A stretch of 5,123 nucleotides of DNA. It comes from JBAZCO01 sp041654915 (lineage in GTDB: Bacteria > Bacillota > Clostridia > Christensenellales > DTU072). A program made the translations under genes and the position numbers. The notes under the pieces were generated by a model, which saw nothing but the letters and a program-made list of their open reading frames with translations, searched no databases and was not told where the DNA came from. Positions 1 to 5,123 of the stretch are shown one piece after another. Where the stretch lies: assembly GCA_041654915.1 (NCBI GenBank), contig JBAZCO010000116.1:1-5123 (forward strand). The letters run 5' to 3'. Position 1 is the stretch's first letter. Each line of letters opens with the position of its first letter.

Positions 1-38
1 AAAATCCTATAAAAAAGTAAGAATAATCCATAAAATCG

Positions 39-77
39 AAAAAGTCCTGTTAAAAATACGATAAAACAGGGCTTTTT
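39..77. terminator. Bidirectional intrinsic terminator hairpin
   Basis: Bases 39-51 (aaaaagtcctgtt) pair with 65-77 (aacagggcttttt) in a 13-bp stem with one G-T wobble and a 13-base AT-rich loop. Read on the plus strand, the GC-rich core is followed by a run of six T. Read on the minus strand it is followed by five T and then an AT-rich tail. It can therefore end a plus-strand gene lying left of the window, and also act as a second stop for the minus-strand tRNA transcript. The structure is seen directly; which transcript uses it is inferred. Confidence 0.8.
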
Positions 78-81
78 TGCA

Positions 82-119
82 AAGAAAAACACGGTGTCAA
101 TACTGCCTTGACGCCGTGT
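82..119 (-). terminator. Terminator of the tRNA-Ser gene
   Basis: Bases 89-100 (acacggtgtcaa) pair with 108-119 (ttgacgccgtgt) in a 12-bp stem with one G-T wobble and a 7-base loop. On the minus strand the stem is followed by a run of five T, then C and three more T. On the plus strand no T-run follows, so it is directional. It begins only five bases past the encoded CCA of the tRNA, where the terminator of a single-gene tRNA transcript is expected. Confidence 0.8.
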
Positions 120-124
120 GTCTA

Positions 125-213
125 TGGCGGAGGAAGAGGGATTCGAACCCCCGTGGGCTTGCACCCAAACGGTTTTCAAGACCGCCCCGTTATGACCGCT
201 TCGGTATTCCTCC
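125..213 (-). tRNA. tRNA-Ser (anticodon UGA)
   Basis: This is a complete class II tRNA on the minus strand, 89 bases including the encoded CCA at 125-127. The acceptor stem GGAGGAA/TTCCTCC is perfect over 7 bp and the discriminator base is G. The D arm has CCG/CGG around an AAGCGG-containing loop. The anticodon arm closes on the loop CTTGAAA, giving anticodon TGA, which reads UCA and other UCN serine codons. A long variable arm (a GGGT/GCCC-type stem) is diagnostic of the Ser/Leu/Tyr class, and the T loop is TTCGAAT. It is followed by its own terminator at 82-119. A -10-like ATTATA (TATAAT on the minus strand, 217-222) lies too close to the gene to be its promoter with confidence; a weaker TTAACC-17-TTAATA pair lies a little further upstream. 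The right boundary (base 213 as G1) is fixed by acceptor pairing. Confidence 0.97.
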
Positions 214-400
214 ATAATTATATTAAGTTAATATTGAATTTAAGGTTAATGGTAATTAGTAGTGCTATTTTAAGGATAGTTTGGTGTTTGCTCTTTGTAG
301 AGGTTGGGCTAATTTGATTTTTAGGAAAAGAGCTTGGACACTACCTTCATTGTGACTATTAATTACGATTACTTTAATATTATTATTGTTTTTTGTAAAA
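214..400. other. AT-rich intergenic spacer
   Basis: This stretch separates the 5' end of the minus-strand tRNA gene from the promoter of the transporter gene. It must contain the tRNA promoter, read leftwards, but only weak -35/-10 matches are visible. I see no stable hairpin, no repeat and no credible small protein gene. The open frame that overlaps it on the plus strand is the antisense translation of the tRNA and its flank. Confidence 0.6.
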
Positions 401-429
401 ATGTCAACCAATTTGATTTACTTTATAAT
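401..429 (+). promoter_or_regulatory. Probable sigma-A promoter of the EamA transporter gene
   Basis: A perfect -10 box TATAAT (424-429) lies 17 bases after ATGTCA (401-406), which matches four of six bases of the -35 consensus. Transcription would start near 436, giving a leader of about 22 bases before the ATG at 458. The -10 and spacing are seen directly; promoter activity is inferred. Confidence 0.55.
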
Positions 430-435
430 GGGAAT

Positions 436-445
436 TAGTATACTA
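436..445. promoter_or_regulatory. 10-bp palindrome at the predicted transcription start
   Basis: TAGTATACTA is a perfect palindrome centred about 12 bases after the -10 box and 13 bases before the start codon. Its position would let a dimeric repressor block initiation. It is short and lies in AT-rich DNA, so chance is a real alternative, and no regulator gene is visible nearby. Confidence 0.25.
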
Positions 446-457
446 TATTAATAGGCT

Positions 458-1354
458 ATGCGTAAATTAACAAAAAATCAAGGGAATATCATTCTGCTTG
501 CGATTACCGTGGTTTGGGGTTCGGGCTTTGTTATAACCAAGCTTGTACTCTCAGCCGGGATTCCTGCGGGCTTGCTTACAGCTTTTAGGGGAGCGGGTCT
601 TATGCTACTCTCCTTTTTGTTTTTTCACAAAAAAATTATTAAATCTAAGAAAAAGGATGTGCTTGTTGGACTTGTAGCGGGGATTACCAATGCCATCGCT
701 TTTATTTTTCAAACAGTGGGGCTAGTCTTTACCACCCCTACAATAAGTGGCTTTTTGACGATAATGCACATCCTTTTTGTTCCCGTTATCGCTATGATTT
801 TTTACCGCAAAAAACTCGCCCCACAAATGTATCCCGCCATCATAATCGCATTTATCGGCACGCTTGTGATAACCAATGTTTCTTTCTCTAGTTTTCGAAT
901 GGGCATAGGTGAATGGCTGTCGCTTGCAGGGGCATTGTCTTTTGCAATATCAATTGCGTTTATCGGCAACAGCGCCGTGGATACTCCGCCCGAAGTTATT
1001 GGCTTTTGGATGGGTGTTTGCCAATTTGCGGTGAGCTTTGCATACTTTTTGATAGCCGATAAAGGCGTGGTGGGTGAAGTGGATTGGCGAATTGTAATAT
1101 TGCCTATTTTATATTTGTCGTTGATAGGAACTTTTGCCGCCACAAACGGACAAGTGCTTGCTCAAAAATCGGTGGATGAAACCACGGCTGCCATCATTAT
1201 GAGTATGGAGGCAGTTTTTGGCGCTGTTATTTCTTTGATATTTGGCTATGATGTTTTTAGCGTCCGCTTATTAGCGGGGGGTCTTCTCATATTCGCTGGG
1301 GTGCTTGTCGCAATTGTAAATTTTAGAAAACTCTTTAAAATTAAGCTAAAATAG
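458..1354 (+). CDS. EamA/DMT-family membrane transporter
   Basis: The 298-residue product is an integral inner-membrane protein of the drug/metabolite transporter superfamily, with the usual length and two tandem EamA halves (about residues 11-139 and 151-288). About ten hydrophobic helices are visible, near 10-28, 36-56, 68-86, 93-115, 123-140, 150-170, 179-200, 211-229, 241-263 and 269-287. Family hallmarks are WGSGFVITK at 20-28, R44 in helix 2, the FTTPTISGFL stretch at 91-100 ending the first-half core, and SMEAVFGAVISLIFGYD at 249-265, the EamA motif near helix 9. Lysine/arginine clusters at 58-66 and 117-119 fit inside-positive loops. Members export amino acids, metabolites or drugs; the substrate here cannot be read from sequence. 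The ATG at 458 is the first after an in-frame TAG at 452 and gives the normal N-terminus. The ribosome binding site is poor: only AGG at 453-455, two bases from the start. No obvious operon partner is present. Confidence 0.93.
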   Translation: MRKLTKNQGNIILLAITVVWGSGFVITKLVLSAGIPAGLLTAFRGAGLMLLSFLFFHKKIIKSKKKDVLVGLVAGITNAIAFIFQTVGLVFTTPTISGFLTIMHILFVPVIAMIFYRKKLAPQMYPAIIIAFIGTLVITNVSFSSFRMGIGEWLSLAGALSFAISIAFIGNSAVDTPPEVIGFWMGVCQFAVSFAYFLIADKGVVGEVDWRIVILPILYLSLIGTFAATNGQVLAQKSVDETTAAIIMSMEAVFGAVISLIFGYDVFSVRLLAGGLLIFAGVLVAIVNFRKLFKIKLK

Positions 1355-1428
1355 CTTGCCCTCAACACAGCTTGCGATAAAATATAAGTAAATTTTTGGA
1401 ATTTAAGTAATTTTTTGTAGCTTTCATA
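1355..1428. other. Transporter 3' flank without a clear terminator
   Basis: A 6-bp hairpin (AAGCTA 1343-1348 with TAGCTT 1352-1357) spans the transporter stop codon, but it has no following T-run. Further on, AAATT/AATTT (1390-1394, 1400-1404) could form a very weak stem before six T at 1411-1416. Neither is a convincing intrinsic terminator, so read-through into the next gene is possible. The near-direct repeat AAGTAAATTTTT / AAGTAATTTTTT is also present here. Confidence 0.4.
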
Positions 1429-1469
1429 TTTACATTTTAATTCTTTATGTTATACTGATACCGTATAAT
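1429..1469 (+). promoter_or_regulatory. Extended -10 promoter of the surface-protein gene
   Basis: TTTACA (1429-1434) matches five of six bases of the -35 consensus. It is followed after 16 bases by TATACT (1451-1456), preceded by TG at 1448-1449 as in extended -10 promoters. A second, perfect TATAAT lies at 1464-1469, with only a poor -35 (TTCTTT, 1441-1446). Starts near 1463 or 1476 would give a leader of about 50-65 bases. An inverted repeat TTATAC-N7-GTATAA (1450-1455, 1463-1468) covers both -10 boxes and could be an operator. Confidence 0.65.
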
Positions 1470-1512
1470 AAAATATTATTAAGTAATATCTTAAAATTAT
1501 AATTCATTTTTT

Positions 1513-1526
1513 GAGGATGGACAGGA
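1513..1526 (+). promoter_or_regulatory. Shine-Dalgarno region deciding between two starts
   Basis: GAGG (1513-1516) and AGGA (1523-1526) precede the ATG at 1529. Another in-frame ATG at 1517 directly abuts GAGG, which leaves no room for ribosome placement, so 1529 is preferred. The spacing is imperfect for either purine run (12 and 2 bases), so the start is somewhat uncertain; the choice changes only four residues. Confidence 0.5.
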
Positions 1527-1528
1527 CT

Positions 1529-4500
1529 ATGAAAAAAGAATTTACTTCCACCGATTCTTATCGTGGTGACGGGCGCAATCCACTTTCGCTTGTTGAACCC
1601 GATATTGCGGGTCACGAGGCACGGCAAGCTCTTTATCGTAAGAAGAGGGTGAATATCGCAATAGTTAGTGTGATACTCTGTCTTGTGGTGATAGCGAGTG
1701 CAGTCTTTGCGCTGTACACTGCGACTGATTTGTTCAAGACCCAAGACGACCCTGCCGATTTAGCTATCGATAAGGACGACGACGGCTTGGTGAAAACTAC
1801 GGTGGTTGATTTAGCCTCATTCGAGGCAGTCAAGAACGGCGATTATTCTGCCTTTAAGGGAATTAATGTTTCGGAGATTGCCGAGTTACAGCCCTTCCTT
1901 ATTGGATACAGATTAGAAGTCATTGATGAGAGTGTGGCTAAAATCATTAGCGGTATGCTATATGGATTGCGCCCCGGTACTACTCTTGTAGAAATCTATT
2001 CAATGGATGGAAAAAAAGTAAACTCTTTTGCCTTGCAAGTGCTGGATGCAAAAGGCAAGCTTTATTATAATGTTGTCTTTGAGTATCCAAATGCTGACCC
2101 CGTTGTATACGAGGTTATAAGTGGACGCACCCTAAACGAACATAATTTTGAACTACCTACTCTGCCGGCAAGGACGGGCTATATTCCTGCGCATTGGGAG
2201 TTAGATGGTGAAAAGTTCTTCCCCACCGAAAAAATTGAGAGTGATATTACTCTTTCGGTAAAGTGGAACACGGTGGCGGTAATATTTAATGCCGTACCCA
2301 ACCTAAGCGGACAATACATAGAGTTTTTTGAACACGACCTAAGTCAATACGCTAGTTATGGCTCGGGCGATTTTAATTTTGAGGCGGCATCCACATTGCC
2401 CTCTGGGCTTAAATTGGAGGCTGACGGAAGATTGGTTGGCTACCCCACTAATGTAATAATGAGCGGCACGCCTGCAAAACCCCAATTTTTCTCCTTTGAT
2501 GTTAAGGTTATTGACGCAGTTAACGATACCGCCGATGTGGTATCAATGAATTTCAAGGCAATGCCAAGAGTTGCCGACATAGTATTCTCCGGCTTTAATC
2601 TCACTTACAACGGCGGAGCGCAAACCATAGGAGTAAGCATTCAAAACCTTGCCATAGAGGATGCGGGACAAGTTTCGGTAATGCTAGATTATGGCGCAAA
2701 CAAAGCGTCGGTAAAAAATGCCGACAACTATACGGCAACAGCAGTTGCTCTGCAAGGCGCAAGAGCGCATTGCTATACTCTCCCCGAGGAGACAGTAGCC
2801 AAGTCCTTTACTGTTCAACCTTATACGGCGGAGATTCATTATTACTCATCCAATATTAATGACCAAAACTTTAATTTAATATATAATGCAAAACCCCAAA
2901 CAATTTTTGCCGAGGTTGTAAATGTATTTGACGGCGATACCGCTAATATAACTCTTGGTTATAGCTTATCAGATGCCGAGCGTATAGCTGTGCAAAACGG
3001 AATAACCGCCTCTGTGCTTACAATCGACAACCCCAACTACATAATCAAGAACAATCAGCCAAACAAGGTATTTAATATTGTTAAGGCGGAACTCAATGTT
3101 GTGGTGCATCCTGCAATAAAAGTTTATAATAAAGGAGCAGACCCCGTTTTCGCATTTGATATCACGGGCGAACAGTCGGATATAGACGACCGTTCGGAAG
3201 AAGATATGTTGAGAAACATATTAAAAGACTGCATTCAGAGAGCGGCAGGGGAGAATGTTGGTGCATATGCGCTTACCATTAATCCCGCAACATCATCCGA
3301 CCCGCAGTTGAAAAATTATGAAATAAGCGTTATCCCATCTACACTAATGATAACCAAGCGTTCGGTAGGCATTGTTGCAAGCGAAGAAATTGTAAAGACC
3401 TATGACGGCAGCGACAGTGTTAATATGGACGCCCTTATGTTTGCCGAAGAAAATATAGTGGACGGCACAGGCAAACTTGTTGCCGATGCGGACTTGCTAA
3501 GCTTTAGCGCTAAGTATGAGGCGGCGGGAGCATCTCAAAACGATATTCCTGTTGCTATCACCCTTTCCGGAGTTGCCAAAGGTAACTACGAGCTAGTGGG
3601 CGAGTACACGGGCAGGATAGAAAAGTTTGAGATTAACACACTTCAAGGTGTATCTGCATCCAACAAAGTATACGACAATACCTTTACCGCAACAGTTAAC
3701 CTTAAAGCAAAGGGTGTTGGCGGTGTGGATATTCCGCTCACTGGGATTTCTGCCGCATTTGAAAACAGCTATGTAGGCACTCATAATATAAATATATTTG
3801 CCGCACAAGTAGCGGGAGCGGATGAAAGCAACTACACAGTTACCGCCACGGCGCTTGAATCGGTGGCATTGAGCGCAACCATAGAGCCTCGTGAAGTAAA
3901 TCTTAACACTGCCGAAGTTGCATTTGTAAAGTATTATGACGGCACAACCAATCTGCCTGAAAATATTAATTACCGTGCGATACTAGGTGTAATAGACGGC
4001 ACGGTGCTTGAGTTTATAGGCAGCTTTGCTAGCGCAACTGCGGGCGAGGATAAAACGCTTGTGCTTGAGTTAGACCCTGCAACCAACCCCAATGAAAATT
4101 ATGTGTTGGCAGGCGTGTACAAAGGCACGATAGATAAAAAGAATGTGTTCCTAAACGGAGCAGTTAGCAAGGAATATGATGCGTCCACCGACTTGCCCGC
4201 TATTGAGCTACTAGGCTTGGTAGAAGGTGACGAAATGGATGTAACTGTTAGCGGTAGTTATGCCGACAAAAACGCAGGGGAAAACAAGACAGTTACCCTC
4301 AACCTAGGCGGCGGCAAGGCGGCTAACTATAACTTAATATTTGGAGGCAAGGGGAGAATTGCCGCTAAGATAATTACTGTAACCAGTGATTTCAATAAAA
4401 TATATGACGGCACAACCGTGTTTAACAATGCGCTCACCCTAAACGGCGTGATTAGCGGCGACATAGTGAACTATGATGCGGCATACACATCCAAAGCGGC

Positions 4501-5123
4501 AACCTTAGCGACTGTAACCGTAACCCTAGTTGGGCTGGACGCTAGCAACTATGTACTTGAGTCTGCATCCTTTGCAGGTGAGATAGCCAAAGCAGTAATC
4601 ACGCTGGAATCTTTTGCTGCACTGAACAAAGTGTATGACGGCACGACTTCGGCAGTTTATGCTAGCCCTGTATTTAGTGGTAAAATCTCTGGCGATGATG
4701 TGGCAGTTAGCGGCATTGAGCCTAAGTTTGATGACAAAAATATCGGTACGGATAAGCTGGTTGCCATTGACACGACAGACCTATTTTTAACGGGTGCAGA
4801 TAACGCTAACTATTATATTGATAATAATATTATTACTACTACCGCTAATATAACAAAGGCAACTGTTGCAATAAGCGGCAATTTCGATAAGTTCTTTGAC
4901 AACACCGCACAATTTACAAACGCACTTACCTTGAACGGCGTTGTTGCGGGCGACGAAGTTGGATACTTTGCAGAATACGCATCCAAAGACGCCGCTGCGA
5001 ATATAGCAGTAAACATAACATTAAACGGCGCAGACAGCGGCAACTACACGCTTGCTACAAGCTACACAGGCAAGATAAACCAAGCAGTTATCACGGGAAT
5101 AACAGGTGTGGCGGCAAACAGCA
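1529..5123 (+). CDS. Giant membrane-anchored surface protein with MBG/YDG repeats (3' partial)
   Basis: The frame stays open for 1198 codons to the window edge, so the C-terminus is missing. Residues 1-40 are a charged, probably cytoplasmic tail ending in RKKR. Residues 41-63 are one strongly hydrophobic helix, read as an uncleaved signal anchor. An acidic linker with DKDDDG (81-86) follows. About 110-172 resembles a BIG2 Ig-like domain (DESVAKI, GLRPGTT). About 180-246 is an InlB/Flg_new B-repeat (GYIPAHWELDG, then ITLSVKW). About 250-343 resembles a He_PIG putative-Ig domain (TLPSGLKLEADGRLVGYPT). From about 347 onward are at least ten MBG/YDG-like beta modules, each with a Y[DN]xx signature early and an NY pair late. 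Residues 519-610 fit the MBG_2 pattern well (KVYNKGADP, RAAGENVGAYAL, NYEISVIPSTLMITK). Such proteins are typically extracellular adhesins or stalks; that role is inferred, and no catalytic domain is visible. A sortase or other C-terminal anchor cannot be assessed. The gene has its own promoter and no evident functional link to the transporter. Confidence 0.92.
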   Translation, partial: MKKEFTSTDSYRGDGRNPLSLVEPDIAGHEARQALYRKKRVNIAIVSVILCLVVIASAVFALYTATDLFKTQDDPADLAIDKDDDGLVKTTVVDLASFEAVKNGDYSAFKGINVSEIAELQPFLIGYRLEVIDESVAKIISGMLYGLRPGTTLVEIYSMDGKKVNSFALQVLDAKGKLYYNVVFEYPNADPVVYEVISGRTLNEHNFELPTLPARTGYIPAHWELDGEKFFPTEKIESDITLSVKWNTVAVIFNAVPNLSGQYIEFFEHDLSQYASYGSGDFNFEAASTLPSGLKLEADGRLVGYPTNVIMSGTPAKPQFFSFDVKVIDAVNDTADVVSMNFKAMPRVADIVFSGFNLTYNGGAQTIGVSIQNLAIEDAGQVSVMLDYGANKASVKNADNYTATAVALQGARAHCYTLPEETVAKSFTVQPYTAEIHYYSSNINDQNFNLIYNAKPQTIFAEVVNVFDGDTANITLGYSLSDAERIAVQNGITASVLTIDNPNYIIKNNQPNKVFNIVKAELNVVVHPAIKVYNKGADPVFAFDITGEQSDIDDRSEEDMLRNILKDCIQRAAGENVGAYALTINPATSSDPQLKNYEISVIPSTLMITKRSVGIVASEEIVKTYDGSDSVNMDALMFAEENIVDGTGKLVADADLLSFSAKYEAAGASQNDIPVAITLSGVAKGNYELVGEYTGRIEKFEINTLQGVSASNKVYDNTFTATVNLKAKGVGGVDIPLTGISAAFENSYVGTHNINIFAAQVAGADESNYTVTATALESVALSATIEPREVNLNTAEVAFVKYYDGTTNLPENINYRAILGVIDGTVLEFIGSFASATAGEDKTLVLELDPATNPNENYVLAGVYKGTIDKKNVFLNGAVSKEYDASTDLPAIELLGLVEGDEMDVTVSGSYADKNAGENKTVTLNLGGGKAANYNLIFGGKGRIAAKIITVTSDFNKIYDGTTVFNNALTLNGVISGDIVNYDAAYTSKAATLATVTVTLVGLDASNYVLESASFAGEIAKAVITLESFAALNKVYDGTTSAVYASPVFSGKISGDDVAVSGIEPKFDDKNIGTDKLVAIDTTDLFLTGADNANYYIDNNIITTTANITKATVAISGNFDKFFDNTAQFTNALTLNGVVAGDEVGYFAEYASKDAAANIAVNITLNGADSGNYTLATSYTGKINQAVITGITGVAANS
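2567..3361 (+). repeat. Protein-level array of three MBG-like modules
   Basis: Residues 347-611 of the surface protein fall into three beta-rich modules. They carry tyrosine signatures at Y360 (YNGG), Y452 (YNAK) and Y533 (YNKG), and late NY pairs at 400-401, 503-504 and 596-597. The third has the fullest MBG_2 pattern, ending in the strand and lysine that open the next module (LMITKR). The modules are strongly diverged, so the repeat is clear in protein but not in DNA. Boundaries are approximate. Confidence 0.7.
3362..5083 (+). repeat. Protein-level array of seven YDG modules
   Basis: Residues 612-1185 form seven consecutive modules of roughly 75-92 residues. Their signatures are at Y625 (YDGS), Y715 (YDNT), Y803 (YDGT), Y883 (YDAS), Y959 (YDGT), Y1036 (YDGT) and F1123 (FDNT). 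The late NY pairs are at 686, 768, 857, 933, 1007, 1094 and 1172. Each module typically ends in a strand such as YTGRIEK, YKGTIDK, FAGEIAK or YTGKINQ. An eighth module starts at residue 1186 (AVITGITGVAANS) and is cut by the window edge. The layout matches the YDG domain seen in large bacterial surface proteins. Confidence 0.8.
4367..5123 (+). repeat. Two-module higher-order repeat, period about 164 residues
   Basis: The module starting at residue 947 resembles the one at 1111 more than its direct neighbours: NALTLNGV, then GD, then Y.SK at matching offsets, with YDGT at 959 aligned to FDNT at 1123. The following module starts AVIT at residue 1022 (base 4592) and again at 1186 (base 5084), where 11 of 12 bases agree (gcagtaatcacg and gcagttatcacg). 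This indicates duplication of a two-module unit of about 492 bp. The second copy runs off the right edge. Confidence 0.6.

Noticed and set aside
125..213. tRNA gene as an integration site for a mobile element
   Set aside because: An element using the tRNA 3' end would lie to the left of 125. No integrase gene or repeated tRNA 3' segment is visible, and the genes to the right lie on the 5' side.
108..317. 69-codon plus-strand open frame with a GGRGIRTP-type peptide
   Set aside because: It is the antisense translation of the tRNA-Ser gene and its flank; GGRGIRTP-like peptides are a well-known artefact of reading tRNA genes backwards. It has no ribosome binding site.
802..1143. 113-codon minus-strand open frame inside the transporter gene
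   Set aside because: It lies wholly opposite a recognisable EamA coding sequence, shows no domain of its own and has no promoter or ribosome binding site of note.
1343..1357. Hairpin across the transporter stop codon as a terminator
   Set aside because: The stem is only 6 bp and is followed by GCCCTC rather than a T-run.
1676..1684. Possible lipoprotein cysteine (C51) in the hydrophobic helix
   Set aside because: The preceding residues are V-I-L, without the small residue expected at -1 of a lipobox, and the cysteine sits in the middle of the helix after a 40-residue tail.
1445..1833. Two overlapping minus-strand open frames over the start of the surface-protein gene
   Set aside because: They overlap each other and the N-terminal coding sequence, and their composition is that of a complement-strand shadow.
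3593..3808. 71-codon minus-strand open frame within the YDG array
   Set aside because: It is antisense to conserved repeat modules, with no supporting signal.
4813..5043. 76-codon minus-strand open frame with a hydrophobic end
   Set aside because: The hydrophobic stretch is the complement of an AT-rich run encoding Ile/Asn/Thr residues in the surface protein; there is no independent evidence for a gene.

Overview
The window looks like chromosomal DNA of a low-GC Gram-positive bacterium, most likely an uncultured or gut-type Clostridia-like Bacillota. This is an inference. It rests on AT-rich intergenic DNA, sigma-A-type TATAAT/TATACT promoters, a purine-rich stretch before the second gene, a tRNA gene with encoded CCA, and a surface protein built from domains common in that group. 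No gene in the window fixes the taxon.

Layout. Positions 1-124 hold two back-to-back hairpins. The first (39-77) works as an intrinsic terminator on either strand. The second (82-119) is the terminator of the minus-strand tRNA-Ser(UGA) gene at 125-213. Positions 214-457 are AT-rich and non-coding, with a plausible plus-strand promoter and a 10-bp palindrome just before the first protein gene. Positions 458-1354 encode a complete ten-helix EamA/DMT-family transporter. Positions 1355-1528 carry no convincing terminator, but do carry a good extended -10 promoter with an inverted repeat across it.

From 1529 to the right edge runs one uninterrupted reading frame of 1198 codons with no stop; its C-terminus lies beyond the window. 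It encodes a very large membrane-anchored surface protein: a short cytoplasmic tail, one transmembrane anchor, an acidic linker, a BIG2-like Ig domain, an InlB/Flg_new B-repeat, a putative-Ig (He_PIG-like) domain, and then at least ten tandem MBG/YDG-type beta modules. The last visible modules form a two-module higher-order repeat of about 164 residues.

The three genes do not form an obvious pathway. The tRNA is divergent from the others, the transporter has its own promoter, and the surface protein appears to be separately transcribed. I see no mobile element, CRISPR array or defence system. The most notable content is the giant modular surface protein, whose function (adhesion or stalk-like spacer) is inferred only from its architecture.
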